Of a stretch of DNA of 64,000 nucleotides, positions 1-12,518 are shown piece by piece. Each line of letters opens with the position of its first letter. Position 1 is the first letter of the stretch. Origin of the DNA: Amphibalanus amphitrite (lineage: Eukaryota; Arthropoda; Thecostraca; Balanomorpha; Balanidae); NCBI RefSeq assembly GCF_019059575.1, contig NW_024882993.1, positions 62,001 through 126,000 of the forward strand. The letters are read 5' to 3'. The position numbers were made by a program, and so were the translations under genes. The notes under the pieces are model-generated. The model saw only the letters and a program-made list of their open reading frames with translations. It was not told the DNA's origin and did not search any database.

Positions 1-3000
1 CAGTTTTGGACGCTGATTCCAATGGTGAAGTCTGTTTTTCGCCACATATTATACTTTGGCCCCTAGAGGCATTCAAAGTTTTTTTTTGGGGCGAAGGGGG
101 ACCCCCTTAGATTTTCATAAAAACTGGTCCATGTGTACAGTTTTGGACGCTGATTCCAACGGTGAAGTCTGTTTTTCGCCACATATTATACTTTGGCCCC
201 TAGAGGCATTCAAAGTTTTTTGGGGCGAAGGGGGACCCCCTTAGATTTTCATAAAAACTGGTCCATGGGTACAGTTTTGGACGCTGATTCCAATGGTGAA
301 GTCTGTTTTTCGCCACATATTATACTTTGGCCCCTAGAGGCATTCAAAGTTTTTTGGGGCGAAGGGCGACCCCCTTAGATTTTCATAAAAAAGTATAATA
401 TGTGGCGAAAAACAGACTTCACCGTTGGAATCAGCGTCCAAAACTGTACACATGGACCAGTTTTTATGAAAATCTAAGGGGGTCCCCCTTCGCCCCCCAA
501 AAAAATTGAATGCCTCTAGGGGCCAAAGTATAATATGTGGCGAAAAACAGACTTCACCATTGGAATCAGCGTCCAAAACTGTACCCATGGACCAGTTTTT
601 ATGAAAATCTAAGGGGGTCCGAATGTGATTCTGAAAGTGAATCTGAATGCCTCTGGGGCCAAAGTATAATATGTGGCGAAAAACAGACTTCACCATTGGA
701 ATCAGCGTCCAAAACTGTACACATGGACCAGTTTTTATGAAAATCTAAGGGGGTCCCCCTTCGCCCAAAAAAAGTTTGAATGCCTCTAGGGGCCAAAGTA
801 TAATATGTGGCGAAAAACAGACTTCACCGTTGGAATCAGCGTCCAAAACTGTACACATGGACCAGTTTTTATGAAAATCTAAGGGGTCCCCCTTCGCCCC
901 AAAAAAACTTTGAATGCCTCTAGGGGCCAAAGTAAAATATGTGGCGAAAAACAGACTTCACCATTGGAATCAGCGTCCAAAACTGTACCCATGGACCAGT
1001 TTTTATGAAAATATAAGGGGGTCCCCCTTCGCCCCAAAAAAACTTTGAATGCCTCTAGGGGCCAAAGTATAATATGTGGCGAAAAACAGACTTCACCATT
1101 GGAATCAGCGTCCAAAACTGTACCCATGGACCAGTTTTTATGAAAATCTAAGGGGGTCCCCCTTCGCCCCAAAAAACTTTGAATGCCTCTAGGGGCCAAA
1201 GTATAATATGTGGCGAAAAACAGACTTCACCGTTGGAATCAGCGTCCAAAACTGCACACATGGACCAGTTTTTATGAAAATTTAAGGGGGTCCCCCTTCG
1301 CCCCAAAAAAAACTTTGAATGCCTCTAGGGGCCAAAGTATATGTGGCGAAAAATTGACTTCACCATTGGAATCAGCGTCCAAAACTGTACCCATGGACCA
1401 GTTTTTATGAAAATCTAAGGGGGTCCCCCTTCGCCCCAAAAAAACTTTGAATGCCTCTAGGGGCCAAAGTATAATATGTGGCGAAAAACAGACTTCACCA
1501 TTGGAATCAGCGTCCAAAACTGTACCCATGGACCAGTTTTTATGAAAATCTAAGGGGGTCCCCCTTCGCCCCAAAAAACTTTGAATGCCTCTAGGGGCCA
1601 AAGTATAATATGTGGCGAAAAACAGACTTCACCGTTGGAATCAGCGTCCAAAACTGTACACATGGACCAGTTTTTATGAAAATCTAAGGGGGTCCCCCTT
1701 CGCCCCAAAAAAACTTTGAATGCCTCTAGGGGCCAAAGTATAATATGTGGCGAAAAACAGACTTCACGATTGGAATCAGCGTCCAAAACTGTACCCATGG
1801 ACCAGTTTTTTATGAAAATCTAAGGGGGTCCCCCTTCGCCCCAAAAAACTTTGAATGCCTCTAGGGGCCAAAGTATAATATGTGGCGAAAAACAGACTTC
1901 ACCGTTGGAATCAGCGTCCAAAACTGTACACATGGACCAGTTTTTATGAAAATCTAAGGGGGTCCCCCTTTGCCCCCAAAAAAACTTTGAATGCCTCTAG
2001 GGGCCAAAGTATAATATGTGGCGAAAAACAGACTTCACCATTGGAATCAGCGTCCAAAACTGTACCCATGGACCAGTTTTTGTGAAAATCTAAGGGGGTC
2101 CGAATGTGATTCTGAAAGTGAATCTGAATGCCTCTAGGGGCCAAAGTATAATATGTGGCGAAAAACAGACTTCACCATTGGAATCAGCGTCCAAAACTGT
2201 ACCCATGGACCAGTTTTTATGAAAATCTAAGGGGGTCCCCCTTCGCCCCAAAAAACTTTGAATGCCTCTAGGGGCCAAAGTATAATATGTGGCGAAAAAC
2301 AGACTTCACCGTTGAAATCAGCGTCCAAAACTGTACACATGGACCAGTTTTTATGAAAATCTAAAGGGGTCCCCCTTCGCCCCAAAAAACTTTGAATGCC
2401 TCTAGGGGCCAAAGTATAATATGTGGCGAAAAACAGACTTCACCGTTGGAATCAGCGTCCAAAACTGCACACATGGACCAGTTTTTATGAAAATCTAAGG
2501 GGGTCCCCCTTCGCCCCAAAAAAACTTTGAATGCCTCTAGGGGCCAAAGTATATGTGGCGAAAAATTGACTTCACCATTGGAATCAGCGTCCAAAACTGT
2601 ACCCATGGACCAGTTTTTATGAAAATCTAAGGGGGTCCCCCTTCGCCCCAAAAAAAAACTTTGAATGCCTCTAGGGGCCAAAGTATAATATGTGGCGAAA
2701 AACAGACTTCACCATTGGAATCAGCGTCCAAAACTGTACCCATGGACCAGTTTTTATGAAAATCTAAGGGGGTCCCCCTTCGCCCCAAAAAACTTTGAAT
2801 GCCTCTAGGGGCCAAAGTATAATATGTGGCGAAAAACAGACTTCACCGTTGGAATCAGCGTCCAAAACTGTACACATGGACCAGTTTTTATGAAAATCTA
2901 AGGGGGTCCCCCTTCGCCCCAAAAAAACTTTGAATGCCTCTAGGGGCCAAAGTATAATATGTGGCGAAAAACAGACTTCACCATTGGAATCAGCGTCCAA

Positions 3001-6000
3001 AACTGTACCCATGGACCAGTTTTTTTATGAAAATCTAAGGGGGTCCCCCTTCGCCCCAAAAAACTTTGAATGCCTCTAGGGGCCAAAGTATAATATGTGG
3101 CGAAAAACAGACTTCACCGTTGGAATCAGCGTCCAAAACTGTACACATGGACCAGTTTTTATGAAAATCTAAGGGGGTCCCCCTTTGCCCCCAAAAAAAC
3201 TTTGAATGCCTCTAGGGGCCAAAGTATAATATGTGGCGAAAAACAGACTTCACCATTGGAATCAGCGTCCAAAACTGTACACATGGACCAGTTTTTATGA
3301 AAATCTAAGGGGGTCCCCCTTCGCCCAAAAAAAGTTTGAATGCCTCTAGGGGCCAAAGTATAATATGTGGCGAAAAACAGACTTCACCGTTGGAATCAGC
3401 GTCCAAAACTGTACACATGGACCAGTTTTTATGAAAATCTAAGGGGTCCCCCTTCGCCCCAAAAAAACTTTGAATGCCTCTAGGGGCCAAAGTAAAATAT
3501 GTGGCGAAAAACAGACTTCACCATTGGAATCAGCGTCCAAAACTGTACCCATGGACCAGTTTTTATGAAAATATAAGGGGGTCCCCCTTCGCCCAAAAAA
3601 AACTTTGAATGCCTCTAGGGGCCAAAGTATAATATGTGGCGAAAAACAGACTTCACCATTGGAATCAGCGTCCAAAACTGTACCCATGGACCAGTTTTTA
3701 TGAAAATCTAAGGGGGTCCCCCTTCGCCCCAAAAAACTTTGAATGCCTCTAGGGGCCAAAGTATAATATGTGGCGAAAAACAGACTTCACCGTTGGAATC
3801 AGCGTCCAAAACTGCACACATGGACCAGTTTTTATGAAAATCTAAGGGGGTCCCCCTTCGCCCCAAAAAAACTTTGAATGCCTCTAGGGGCCAAAGTATA
3901 TGTGGCGAAAAATTGACTTCACCATTGGAATCAGCGTCCAAAACTGTACCCATGGACCAGTTTTTATGAAAATCTAAGGGGGTCCCCCTTCGCCCCAAAA
4001 AAACTTTGAATGCCTCTAGGGGCCAAAGTATAATATGTGGCGAAAAACAGACTTCACCATTGGAATCAGCGTCCAAAACTGTACCCATGGACCAGTTTTT
4101 ATGAAAATCTAAGGGGGTCCCCCTTCGCCCCAAAAAACTTTGAATGCCTCTAGGGGCCAAAGTATAATATGTGGCGAAAAACAGACTTCACCGTTGGAAT
4201 CAGCGTCCAAAACTGTACACATGGACCAGTTTTTATGAAAATCTAAGGGGGTCCCCCTTCGCCCCAAAAAAAAACTTTGAATGCCTCTAGGGGCCAAAGT
4301 ATAATATGTGGCGAAAAACAGACTTCACCATTGGAATCAGCGTCCAAAACTGTACCCATGGACCAGTTTTTTATGAAAATCTAAGGGGGTCCCCCTTCGC
4401 CCCAAAAAACTTTGAATGCCTCTAGGGGCCAAAGTATAATATGTGGCGAAAAACAGACTTCACCGTTGGAATTAGCGTCCAAAACTGTACACATGGACCA
4501 GTTTTTATGAAAATCTAAGGGGGTCCCCCTTTGCCCCCAAAAAAAACTTTGAATGCCTCTAGGGGCCAAAGTATAATATGTGGCGAAAAACAGACTTCAC
4601 CATTGGAATCAGCGTCCAAAACTGTACCCATGGACCAGTTTTTGTGAAAATCTAAGGGGGTCCGAATGTGATTCTGAAAGTGAATCTGAATGCCTCTAGG
4701 GGCCAAAGTATAATATGTGGCGAAAAACAGACTTCACCATTGGAATCAGCGTCCAAAACTGTACCCATGGACCAGTTTTTATGAAAATCTAAGGGGGTCC
4801 CCCTTCGCCCCAAAAAAACTTTGAATGCCTCTAGGGGCCAAAGTATATGTGGCGAAAAATTGACTTCACCATTGGAATCAGCGTCCAAAACTGTACCCAT
4901 GGACCAGTTTTTATGAAAATCTAAGGGGGTCCCCCTTCGCCCCAAAAAAACTTTGAATGCCTCTAGGGGCCAAAGTATAATATGTGGCGAAAAACAGACT
5001 TCACCATTGGAATCAGCGTCCAAAACTGTACCCATGGACCAGTTTTTATGAAAATCTAAGGGGGTCCCCCTTCGCCCCCAAAAACTTTGAATGCCTCTAG
5101 GGGCCAAAGTATAATATGTGGCGAAAAACAGACTTCACCGTTGGAATCAGCGTCCAAAACTGTACACATGGACCAGTTTTTATGAAAATCTAAGGGGGTC
5201 CCCCTTCGCCCCAAAAAAACTTTGAATGCCTCTAGGGGCCAAAGTATAATATGTGGCGAAAAACAGACTTCACCATTGGAATCAGCGTCCAAAACTGTAC
5301 CCATGGACCAGTTTTTTATGAAAATCTAAGGGGGTCCCCCTTCGCCCCAAAAAACTTTGAATGCCTCTAGGGGCCAAAGTATAATATGTGGCGAAAAACA
5401 GACTTCACCGTTGGAATCAGCGTCCAAAACTGTACACATGGACCAGTTTTTATGAAAATCTAAGGGGGTCCCCCTTTGCCCCAAAAAAACTTTGAATGCC
5501 TCTAGGGGCCAAAGTATAATATGTGGCGAAAAACAGACTTCACCATTGGAATCAGCGTCCAAAACTGTACCCATGGACCAGTTTTTGTGAAAATCTAAGG
5601 GGGTCCGAATGTGATTCTGAAAGTGAATCTGAATGCCTCTAGGGGCCAAAGTATAATATGTGGCGAAAAACAGACTTCACCATTGGAATCAGCGTCCAAA
5701 ACTGTACCCATGGACCAGTTTTTATGAAAATCTAAGGGGGTCCCCCTTCGCCCCAAAAAACTTTGAATGCCTCTAGGGGCCAAAGTATAATATGTGGCGA
5801 AAAACAGACTTCACCGTTGAAATCAGCGTCCAAAACTGTACACATGGACCAGTTTTTATGAAAATCTAAGGGGTCCCCCCTCGCCCCAAAAAAAACTTTG
5901 AATGCCTCTAGGGGCCAAAGTATAATATGTGGCGAAAAACAGACTTCACCATTGGAATCAGCGTCCAAAACTGTACCCATGGACCAGTTTTTATGAAAAT

Positions 6001-6443
6001 CTAAGGGGGTCCCCCTTCGCCCCAAAAAACTTTGAATGCCTCTAGGGGCCAAAGTATAATATGTGGCGAAAAACAGACTTCACCATTGGAATCAGCGTCC
6101 AAAACTGTACCCATCGACCAGTTTTTATGAAAATCTAAGGGGGTCCCCCTTCGCCCCAAAAAACTTTGAATGCCTCTAGGGGCCAAAGTATAATATGTGG
6201 CGAAAAACAGACTTCACCGTTGGAATCAGCGTCCAAAACTGTACACATGGACCAGTTTTTATGAAAATCTAAGGGGGTCCCCCTTCGCCCCAAAAAAACT
6301 TTGAATGCCTCTAGGGGCTAAAGTATAATATGTGGCGAAAAACAGACTTCACCATTGGAATCAGCGTCCAAAACTGTACCCATGGACCAGTTTTTATGAA
6401 AATCTAAGGGGGTCCGAATGTGATTCTGAAAGTGAATCTGAAT
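1..6443. repeat. ~135-bp satellite array, about 47 monomers
   Basis: Head-to-tail monomers of 133-137 bp fill the first 6.4 kb. Landmarks in each are GTGGCGAAAAACAGACTTCACC, here seen as GTGGCGAAAAACAGACTTC, then GGAATCAGCGTCC, GTACCCATGGACCAG and CCCCCTTCGCCCC. Orientation flips near 390. Monomer variants recur in blocks: a GAATGTGATTCTGAAAGTG version at about 617, 2099, 4663, 5606 and 6415, and a GAAAAATTGACTTC version at about 1348, 2560, 3907 and 4855. The block at 741-1290 recurs at +2,560 bp and the block near 1900 recurs at +1,215 bp, so there is higher-order structure. Short open frames across units are by-products: unit length varies and frames break at the AAAAAA run. Confidence 0.97.
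380..400. other. strand-switch point inside the satellite
   Basis: Left of about 390 monomers read one way (cttagattttcataaaa); right of it they read as the reverse complement (aagtataatatgtggcg). The switch happens inside a monomer, so the left block is a head-to-head inversion and not a separate array. Confidence 0.9.
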
Positions 6444-7064
6444 CTGAGGCTGTCTTGACAGACGTTTCACCCTGCCACGTGTCTCGCAAGAGCCTCATCT
6501 GGGCGGTCACCAGTGAACCTCTTCGCAATTGTCTTTAGGTGTCTTGCAATTGTCGACAAACATGATTGTTTACAGCTTCTCAAGAACCTTACTTTTACTA
6601 AATCTAGCAGAAATATTGTCGTGGTAGAAAATTGCTAGCTTGAAATACATATTTGCTCTGGGTAAAGAAAAATCATCTTTTGACAAATATTAAAAAGGCT
6701 AGTTTTAATTTGAATAAAAAAATATCAATGTATTTGCCTGAATATATCAAGCAGAAAACAGCGCCGCCTCGTGATCCTAAGCTGTTGGTTGATAGCCTTG
6801 GGTGATTCCTCAGTTTTCAAATCTAGCTTTTGCATGTGAGTTGTGACCGATGTGCCTCCATCCAGCGGAATCCAGCTAGATTGCAAAGTGGTCGGTCGTA
6901 CGGGTTGGACCGCGGCGGCATAACTCGGCTTCTATAAGTCCGATTGACAGAGGACAAGCACCGAGATCGATCGTCCACAAATTTGATGACCAATCACAAT
7001 GAAGTGGTAAGTACGACATCTCACTCTTCGGCGTTTGGGTATGTAATTATGCGGTGGTGTCGTT
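6444..7064. other. no gene recognised; possible first-exon end
   Basis: AT-rich sequence after the satellite. The only gene-like signal is ATG AAG TG followed by GTAAGT at 6999-7012, a near-consensus 5' splice site two codons after an ATG, with TATAAG at about 6933. No downstream coding exon could be linked to it. Confidence 0.3.
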
Positions 7065-7126
7065 TGTATACAAAAGTCGGTAGTGCCCCCCCCCCCCCCC
7101 CTTAATTGAAGGTGTTCCGCCGCTAC
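7065..7126 (-). mobile_element. partial copy of the 150-bp G-run MITE
   Basis: Contains AAAGTCGGTAGTG, a C-run and AAGGTGTTCCGCCGCTAC. These are the reverse complement of one half of the complete copy at 11201-11355. The other half is missing. The 7131-7255 flank is also repeated in inverted orientation at about 10440-10525. Confidence 0.7.
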
Positions 7127-7130
7127 AGCA

Positions 7131-7255
7131 ACAAACCCTATGTAAACGCGTCTTCAGTTGGGCAAACTAGACTTTTGGAATCAAAATATGGAGGCATCAA
7201 TAATTTGATTCTGGTGGGAGGAGCCACCATGACCAAATATGGGCATGGAATCAAT
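7131..7255. repeat. dispersed repeat, inverted partner near 10440-10525
   Basis: The stretch with GGAATCAAAATATGGAGGC and CCAAATATGGGCAT matches the reverse complement of about 10440-10525 (GCCTCCATATTTTGATTCC). No coding potential was recognised. A CAG/GTAAGG donor-like site lies further right at about 7430. Confidence 0.55.
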
Positions 7256-8221
7256 TTTTTGATTCATTTGGGTACACTTTTGACTTCAAATGTCTCGTTA
7301 CGGCGTAAAAAAGGCCCATGACGGTGAGATTTTTCTTAAAAAAGGTAGAAAAATGTGGTAGGTTTGCAAAAAGTGTTACCTCCAAGCTAAGAAATTGTCC
7401 CTTCTTTGGCCCAAGGCTATAGAACTCCAGGTAAGGACACCAGCCGTTTGACCTTGAACGCCGCCGGCCGGCCGATGACGTCATTGGAGGCAAGCCGGCT
7501 CGGCGGACACACAGGGCGAATGCATAACGGAGGGGCGTTGGAACGTTGCGGGAGCCAGGGAGATATTTTAAAGTGGTTGCATACCACCATTGTCTGTTGA
7601 TTGATCTACAGACTGCATCCTTTCAAACCTCGATGCATCCTAGGCCTGGATGGTGCGTACATTCGTGGAACGATCACCCCGTCCGACGTCCGTGGTCGAA
7701 GCTGTCATAGTATTCAAGACACTAAGACGGGTGCAATAACGGCGATCCGATCCCGTCTCTGGCGAATTTAGAGGGGTCGTAAGGACCCAGGCCGAATCTG
7801 ACCGTCTATTTTTAGGGAAACGGGGTGGGTGAATTGACAACCGATGGCTTAAGAGATGATGAGAAGGGATTCCGTCGTCGATTGTTGTTTGACAGACAAC
7901 ACATGTACCATCAGAGGTAATGCCTGAACGTAGGCAAGCATAATTGGTCTGTCATATTGTTTAGGAATATAAAATGGTAATCGAGATCATTGAGGATATG
8001 ATCTCTACATTACGGGAATTCATTAATTACTACGGCCCATAGGGGCACCGCCGGAGCTGTTGTTTTGCCATCGGTCCCAGGCAACTCCAGGGAGCTGCAG
8101 TACCCGGCGGCCAAAGCGGCCACCTCGTCGACTCGCAGGTCCTCTGGGATTCCGTGATGCTTTAGTGCTTCACCCACAGAAGCACGGGCATAGCAGTAGG
8201 ATGTGGGGCCAGGTGTCTGTC
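7256..8221. other. no gene recognised
   Basis: About 970 bp of mixed composition with only short open frames. GTGTCTGTCC at its right end is one copy of the target duplication of the hAT-like element that follows. Confidence 0.6.
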
Positions 8222-9063
8222 CAGGGGCGGATCCAGCATTTTGCCAAGGGAGGGGCTATTCCGAATCGGGGGCCCCCCATCGATGGGGGCCCTACCTACC
8301 CCCAAAAGTTTAAGCCTGGATTTCGTCCACTTTATTTTTGGGGGCCCCCTATCATGCTTTTTTTGCAAAAAAAAAAAAGAAAATGAGAAAGTCGCCCCGG
8401 GGGGGGGGGGCGCTACAGTCCCTATCGCCCCCCTGGATCCGCCCCTGCTAGGAGGCCTTGTATGTGAACTAGGAAGCCCTCTGTGATAGCTAGGAGGCCC
8501 TCTGTGCAGATGCGAGCGCAGGCCCTCAGTACAGACTTGGAGACCCTTTGTGTGGATGCGAGTGGAGGCCCTCTGTGGAGATTAAGAGGTCCTGTGTTGG
8601 CGAAGAGGATATCTGTGCAGGCTTGGAGTCCCTCTGTGCAGGATAGGAGACCTTCTGTGTGAGTTAGGAGGCCCTCTGTGTTGGCTAGGAGGCCCTTTGT
8701 TCGGATGCGAGTGGAGGCCTCTGTGTAGGCTAAGAGATTTTGTGTTTGTTAGGACATCTGTGCAGGCTTGGAGGCCCTCTATGCAGGTTAGGAGGCCCTG
8801 TAAAAGTGGTCATCTCTGTGAGTATAAGAGACCTCCAAGTTATGAAAAGCTTTACCAATCTTCTAACAAAGAAGTCTTCTCAGCTAGTCTTCTAAGAAAT
8901 AACTAAGTGGGTAGGTTAAAAAAAAACTCATCGGATTTCGGCCACTTTATTTTCAGGAGGCCCCCTTTTCAGCTTTTTAACTTTTTATTTTATTTTTGAA
9001 AAAAATCGGCCAAGGGGGGGGGGCCATGGCCCCCATGGCCCCCCCCCCTTGTATCCGCGCCTG
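8222..9063. mobile_element. hAT-like non-autonomous element, 8-bp TSD TGTCTGTC
   Basis: Terminal inverted repeats are CAGGGGCGGATCC at 8222 and GTATCCGCGCCTG ending at 9063. TGTCTGTC directly abuts both ends (8214-8221 and 9064-9071); an 8-bp duplication with CAGGG-type ends is the hAT signature. It is compound. 8222-8447 alone has both ends (GGATCCGCCCCTG closes at 8447), and the right-half sequence (GGATTTCG, CCACTTTATTTT, poly-A, G-run) appears a second time at about 8930-9063. A minisatellite fills the gap. No transposase is encoded. Confidence 0.85.
8448..8835. repeat. AGGAGGCCCTCTGTG minisatellite
   Basis: Degenerate tandem units of about 24-45 bp built on AGGAGGCCCTCTGTG with variable 5-20-bp links. 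It lies between the two right-end copies of the hAT-like element, so it belongs to that element's interior. Related units occur at 14876-15095 and 15855-15900 inside another hAT-like element. Confidence 0.8.
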
Positions 9064-9735
9064 TGTCTGTCCACCTCTTCATTCAAAGAACAACGTGTAC
9101 AGCGCCTGGTCCCGCCGAAGCTCGGTATCGACCGTAACTTATTCACAACTGGCGGATCCAGGAAGCGGTATTGGACACTGCGGGGGCTTACCCCAAAAAG
9201 GTTTCTCGGAATTAATTTAAAAAACTCGGATTTCGATTCCTTGCGCACTGCTGTGCGGTGTGCTTAACCAACATTTCCTCAGAAAAGTTGTGAAGTTTTC
9301 ATTTATTCCCGAAAATCGATTTCGGGCGCTGGCCTGGTTGTTGGAGAAGACATTTGCCCCAAATGCCTTCCCCTGGATCCGCCAGTGGCCGTTGCCCCAC
9401 TCCGAGCTTGACTAAAGACGTCTTCAAACCTCACCAGAAACCGATGGTAAGGTGAATTTAAATCCAATAACTCATCTCTGTCTGCCCGCCTAAATATACT
9501 ACACATGGTACAGCACCCGGCCCTGTCGGAGCTATGAGCCGATCGTGATATTTTCGGCTTTCCCCATCCCAAGCTCGATTAGAAACGTTCTCCTTCCCCA
9601 CCCGATTGCTGATGTCAATTCAAATTCAATGCCTCATCTCTGTCTGCCCCAAGGCCAAAGTCTGCCCGACCATAACCCATTCATTGCACACCGTTCAGCG
9701 CCCGGCCCCGCCAGAAGTGTCCTAGCGCGCTGAGC
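9064..9735. repeat. degenerate ~175-bp tandem repeat
   Basis: Three loosely similar blocks carry CAGCGCC(T/C)GG(T/C)CC(C/T)G(C/T)CGGAGCT-like cores at about 9100, 9511 and 9690. After subtracting the 9148-9387 insert, spacing is about 170-180 bp. CTCATCTCTGTCTGCCC is shared by the last two blocks. The first hAT-like element also appears to have inserted into this block. Confidence 0.4.
9148..9387. mobile_element. MITE with ACTGGCGGATCCAGG ends
   Basis: ACTGGCGGATCCAGG at 9148 is mirrored by CCCTGGATCCGCCAGTG ending at 9387. The interior is non-coding (AAAAACTCGGATTTCGATTCC). A related interior string lies at about 38597. No exact target duplication was found, so superfamily is unassigned; the ends resemble the hAT-like element at 8222. 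Confidence 0.65.
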
Positions 9736-10440
9736 AGCTGCCTCCAGCCGCGTCATCGCGAGGCCCCGCGCGGCCCATAAACGAATACATTGCGCGAATA
9801 GCCGTGTCGCCCCCCTGCTTTGGCCTTGTGAATGGGAAAAAGTCAGAACCACTGTCCATCACGTAAAAGCTGTTTTGAGGAAATCGCACTGTATGTTCTT
9901 TTGTATCATGAATCACATAGGTACTAAACAATCAGTATTTGTGTAAAATGGCAAAATGAAATTTTTAAACCCCTAATTATCATTGTTGTAGTGCTTTTAT
10001 ATTATTTATATGGTTTTTACCCGTTGCTTCAGTTTTTGTTTTCTTGACATTTAAAAATTGTTAATTGTTATCAAATGTAGTGAAGGTAAAGTACAACAGT
10101 GCTATAGGTATCCGTTGTGGTGCTGAGGATACCACTAAATGAGAATAATAGCAAGATAAATGCTGTATTCTTGCAAGTCATTGTTGCCTATTTGTTAACA
10201 TTACCTGTGAATCAAAATAATGATTAGCCAGCTGATGGGGAATCAATATTATGATTATCTGTTTAAAGTGAATCAGTTCCTTGATTGCCTTTCACTACCT
10301 ATTGAATTCAAATTGTTATGATAGGGGCAATATTATTTTGCTTAGGAGATAGTTCCAGCATTTCTGTTCAAGATCAGGCATGCTCCTTCTTGAAACACTC
10401 TCTTATTTTTATGTGATTGGTAGGTTAGAAATGGTCTGCA
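9736..10440. other. no gene recognised, AT-rich
   Basis: From about 9900 the sequence is strongly AT-rich (long A and T runs, ATTATTTATATGG) with no open frame of note and no repeat shared elsewhere in the window. Confidence 0.6.
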
Positions 10441-11200
10441 TTTATGCCCAAATATGGTCATAAGGAATCAATCTTTTGATGCCTCCATATTTTGATTCCA
10501 AAGGTCTAATTTGCCCAACTGTCTTCTGTGTGCTGACCATCGCACGACCTTGGTCGTCGGCCAAGCCAATCGGCATTGAAGTTTCCATATCCCCCCTATG
10601 ATGTCGGCTTATGATGACAAGGTCACTTGAGTGACCTCTCAGGTGGCCTTCGAGGAAAAATCCGAGATACAGAAGTTGTGAGGCCTCTGGAGGACACGGT
10701 CCTGTCCGTTTTATTTCCCTGTGAAAGCTCTTCTGGCATTAGGTTCATTGCAGATTTGTGACATTCACAGTTTAGCACCGTGCAGAAGTTTACGTATGAC
10801 GTCATAGGTCAGTGACCTGACCTGACCTGAAAACGCGGCATGGGTGGAGCTTTTCCAGGAAAGTTGGTGGGGCAAAAAGTTGTCAAACCCAGCTGCCGGA
10901 CATTGGTCACGTGACCACATTTTCCGTGTGACCTTGAGTTGGCACCAGATTTTGTCGACAGACGTGGCGCAGCTTATTTTACTGCATTATTTTAGATACT
11001 AAATATTTAGGCGTGTGGTGGTAAATGATACCGTGCAAATGATATTGAATCATCGGTGACATAGTTCAACCATTGATACTTGAAAAGCATCAATAAAATG
11101 CAATTAATCTATTATTACTCTTCCGTTGATTTTATTGTGTTTGCAGGCATAGGTAGAAACTGAAAAGCTGCCTGAGCCTGCAGCTTACAGTTGTTCTATA

Positions 11201-11355
11201 CAGTAGCGGCGAAACACCTTCAATTAAGGGGGGGGGGGGGGCACTGCTGACTTTCGGTCCGATTCTTTCCATGCAACGCCCATAGGGCTAATGTTAAAAT
11301 GCCAAAATTATAGGGGGCACGGTGCCCCGGTGCCCTCCCCGTTCCGCCGCCTATG
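11201..11355. mobile_element. 155-bp G-run MITE, 8-bp TSD GTTCTATA
   Basis: Ends are CAGTAGCGGCGAAACACC and GTTCCGCCGCCTATG, imperfect inverted repeats of CA(G/T)AG(G)CGGCG. GTTCTATA abuts both sides (11193-11200 and 11356-11363). The middle is a 15-G run. Other copies are at 30427-30579 (complete), 41241-41370 and 7065-7126 (partial). Length, ends and TSD point to a hAT-type MITE. Confidence 0.85.
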
Positions 11356-11507
11356 GTTCTATAACTCTTAATGCATAAATCAATGCTACTGAGGGCTGCA
11401 AATTTGTTTTTTACCTATCTTTAATAACTGATGCCCTACCTTCATCTACCATTATCTGTAAGAATCTTGCATCAATCATCACCAGACTTCTTAGTTTTTT
11501 TTTACAT

Positions 11508-12518
11508 ACCTACGCCCCAGCCGCGAGAGTGGGCGGGTACGACTCCCTCGCCTTATAATTGAGCTAGCCTCGCGGGAAAAACGAGCATGTGTGCCGTTAC
11601 GGGACCGGGGACGCAGCGATTGATGCACGGTTTAAAAGTCTCAGGTCAACTGATGCCCTCTGAGGGTCAGGTCAAGTGCCCCGAGGGCCAAAATACGATT
11701 TCGGGTTTTGAAAAATAACTTTGTCAAAAAAACGGCGCAGAGTCGCTATTTTAGTACCATCATGTTTGTCATGCTCCGGTGCGTCAAAATGGTACACTTT
11801 TGTTTGGGTGGGGTCAACATAAGGTGTTCACATCGGATCAAAGCCAGGTCAGAGGCACTCAGGTCACGAACTTGGTCGGAGGAGGTTATATCGCATATCA
11901 TTCGATTCGGTAGGTCTTCCCGAGTCTATTGGCGACTTTTCCGACTTGCCAGCTCAATTTTATCAGGAGTTATTGACGAAAAAACTTGTGACATTTGTGA
12001 CGTCATGAATGACGTCACGCGAGGTTAAAGATGCAAAAGTGAAGCATTGGACATTGCAAGAATTGCTTGAAATTGCGATTCCATGTGCTTGAGCTAGGTT
12101 TAGATCATTCTCGGCGTCAAAATTGCAGTTTCCATATTTTCCCCATTGACTTGTAATGGTGACGTCGCGCGATCGGCCTGACCTCATGTGACCTCTAGGA
12201 AAAATCTGAGATATACAAGTTTTGAGACTCCTAGAGGATACTAGGTCCTGTAAGTATCATCTCGCTGTGACAGCTCCTCTGGCACCGAGGGCGTTGCGAA
12301 GTTTCGGTATTTTGGGACTATTGCAGAGGTTCACGTGTGACGTCATAAGTCAGTGACCTGACCTGAGACGGAAATGCAATTGGTTTCCAAAGATGCGTAT
12401 GGAAGCAAAGATAAGGTGTGCCAAATAGCAGCCCTCTAACTGTAAGGTGTTTTGAGCTATCGCCAAAAGTCGTGAGTGGAGCGCTACTGACTCCTCCGGT
12501 CGGCCGCCGGGGGTAAGG
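11508..12518 (+). mobile_element. TTAA element family A, degenerate copy A2
   Basis: Follows the family A order throughout: GCGGGTACGACTCCCTCGCC, GAGCTAGC..CGCGG..AAAACGAGC, TGATGCCCTCTGAGG, CGCATATCATTCGATTCGG, GACGTCATGAATGACGTCA and AGTCAGTGACCTGACCTGA, ending near GGTCGGCCGCCGGGG. Termini have decayed and no TTAA pair is visible. It is much more diverged than A3 and A4, so probably an older insertion. Confidence 0.7.

Noticed and set aside
1-6443. Many similar open frames of 60-150 codons on both strands of the satellite
   Set aside because: They arise because one frame of the monomer lacks stops; frames break at the variable A-run, and the units drift in length by non-multiples of three.
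1-6443. CRISPR-like array
   Set aside because: Monomers are contiguous with no unique spacers, and the window is clearly eukaryotic.
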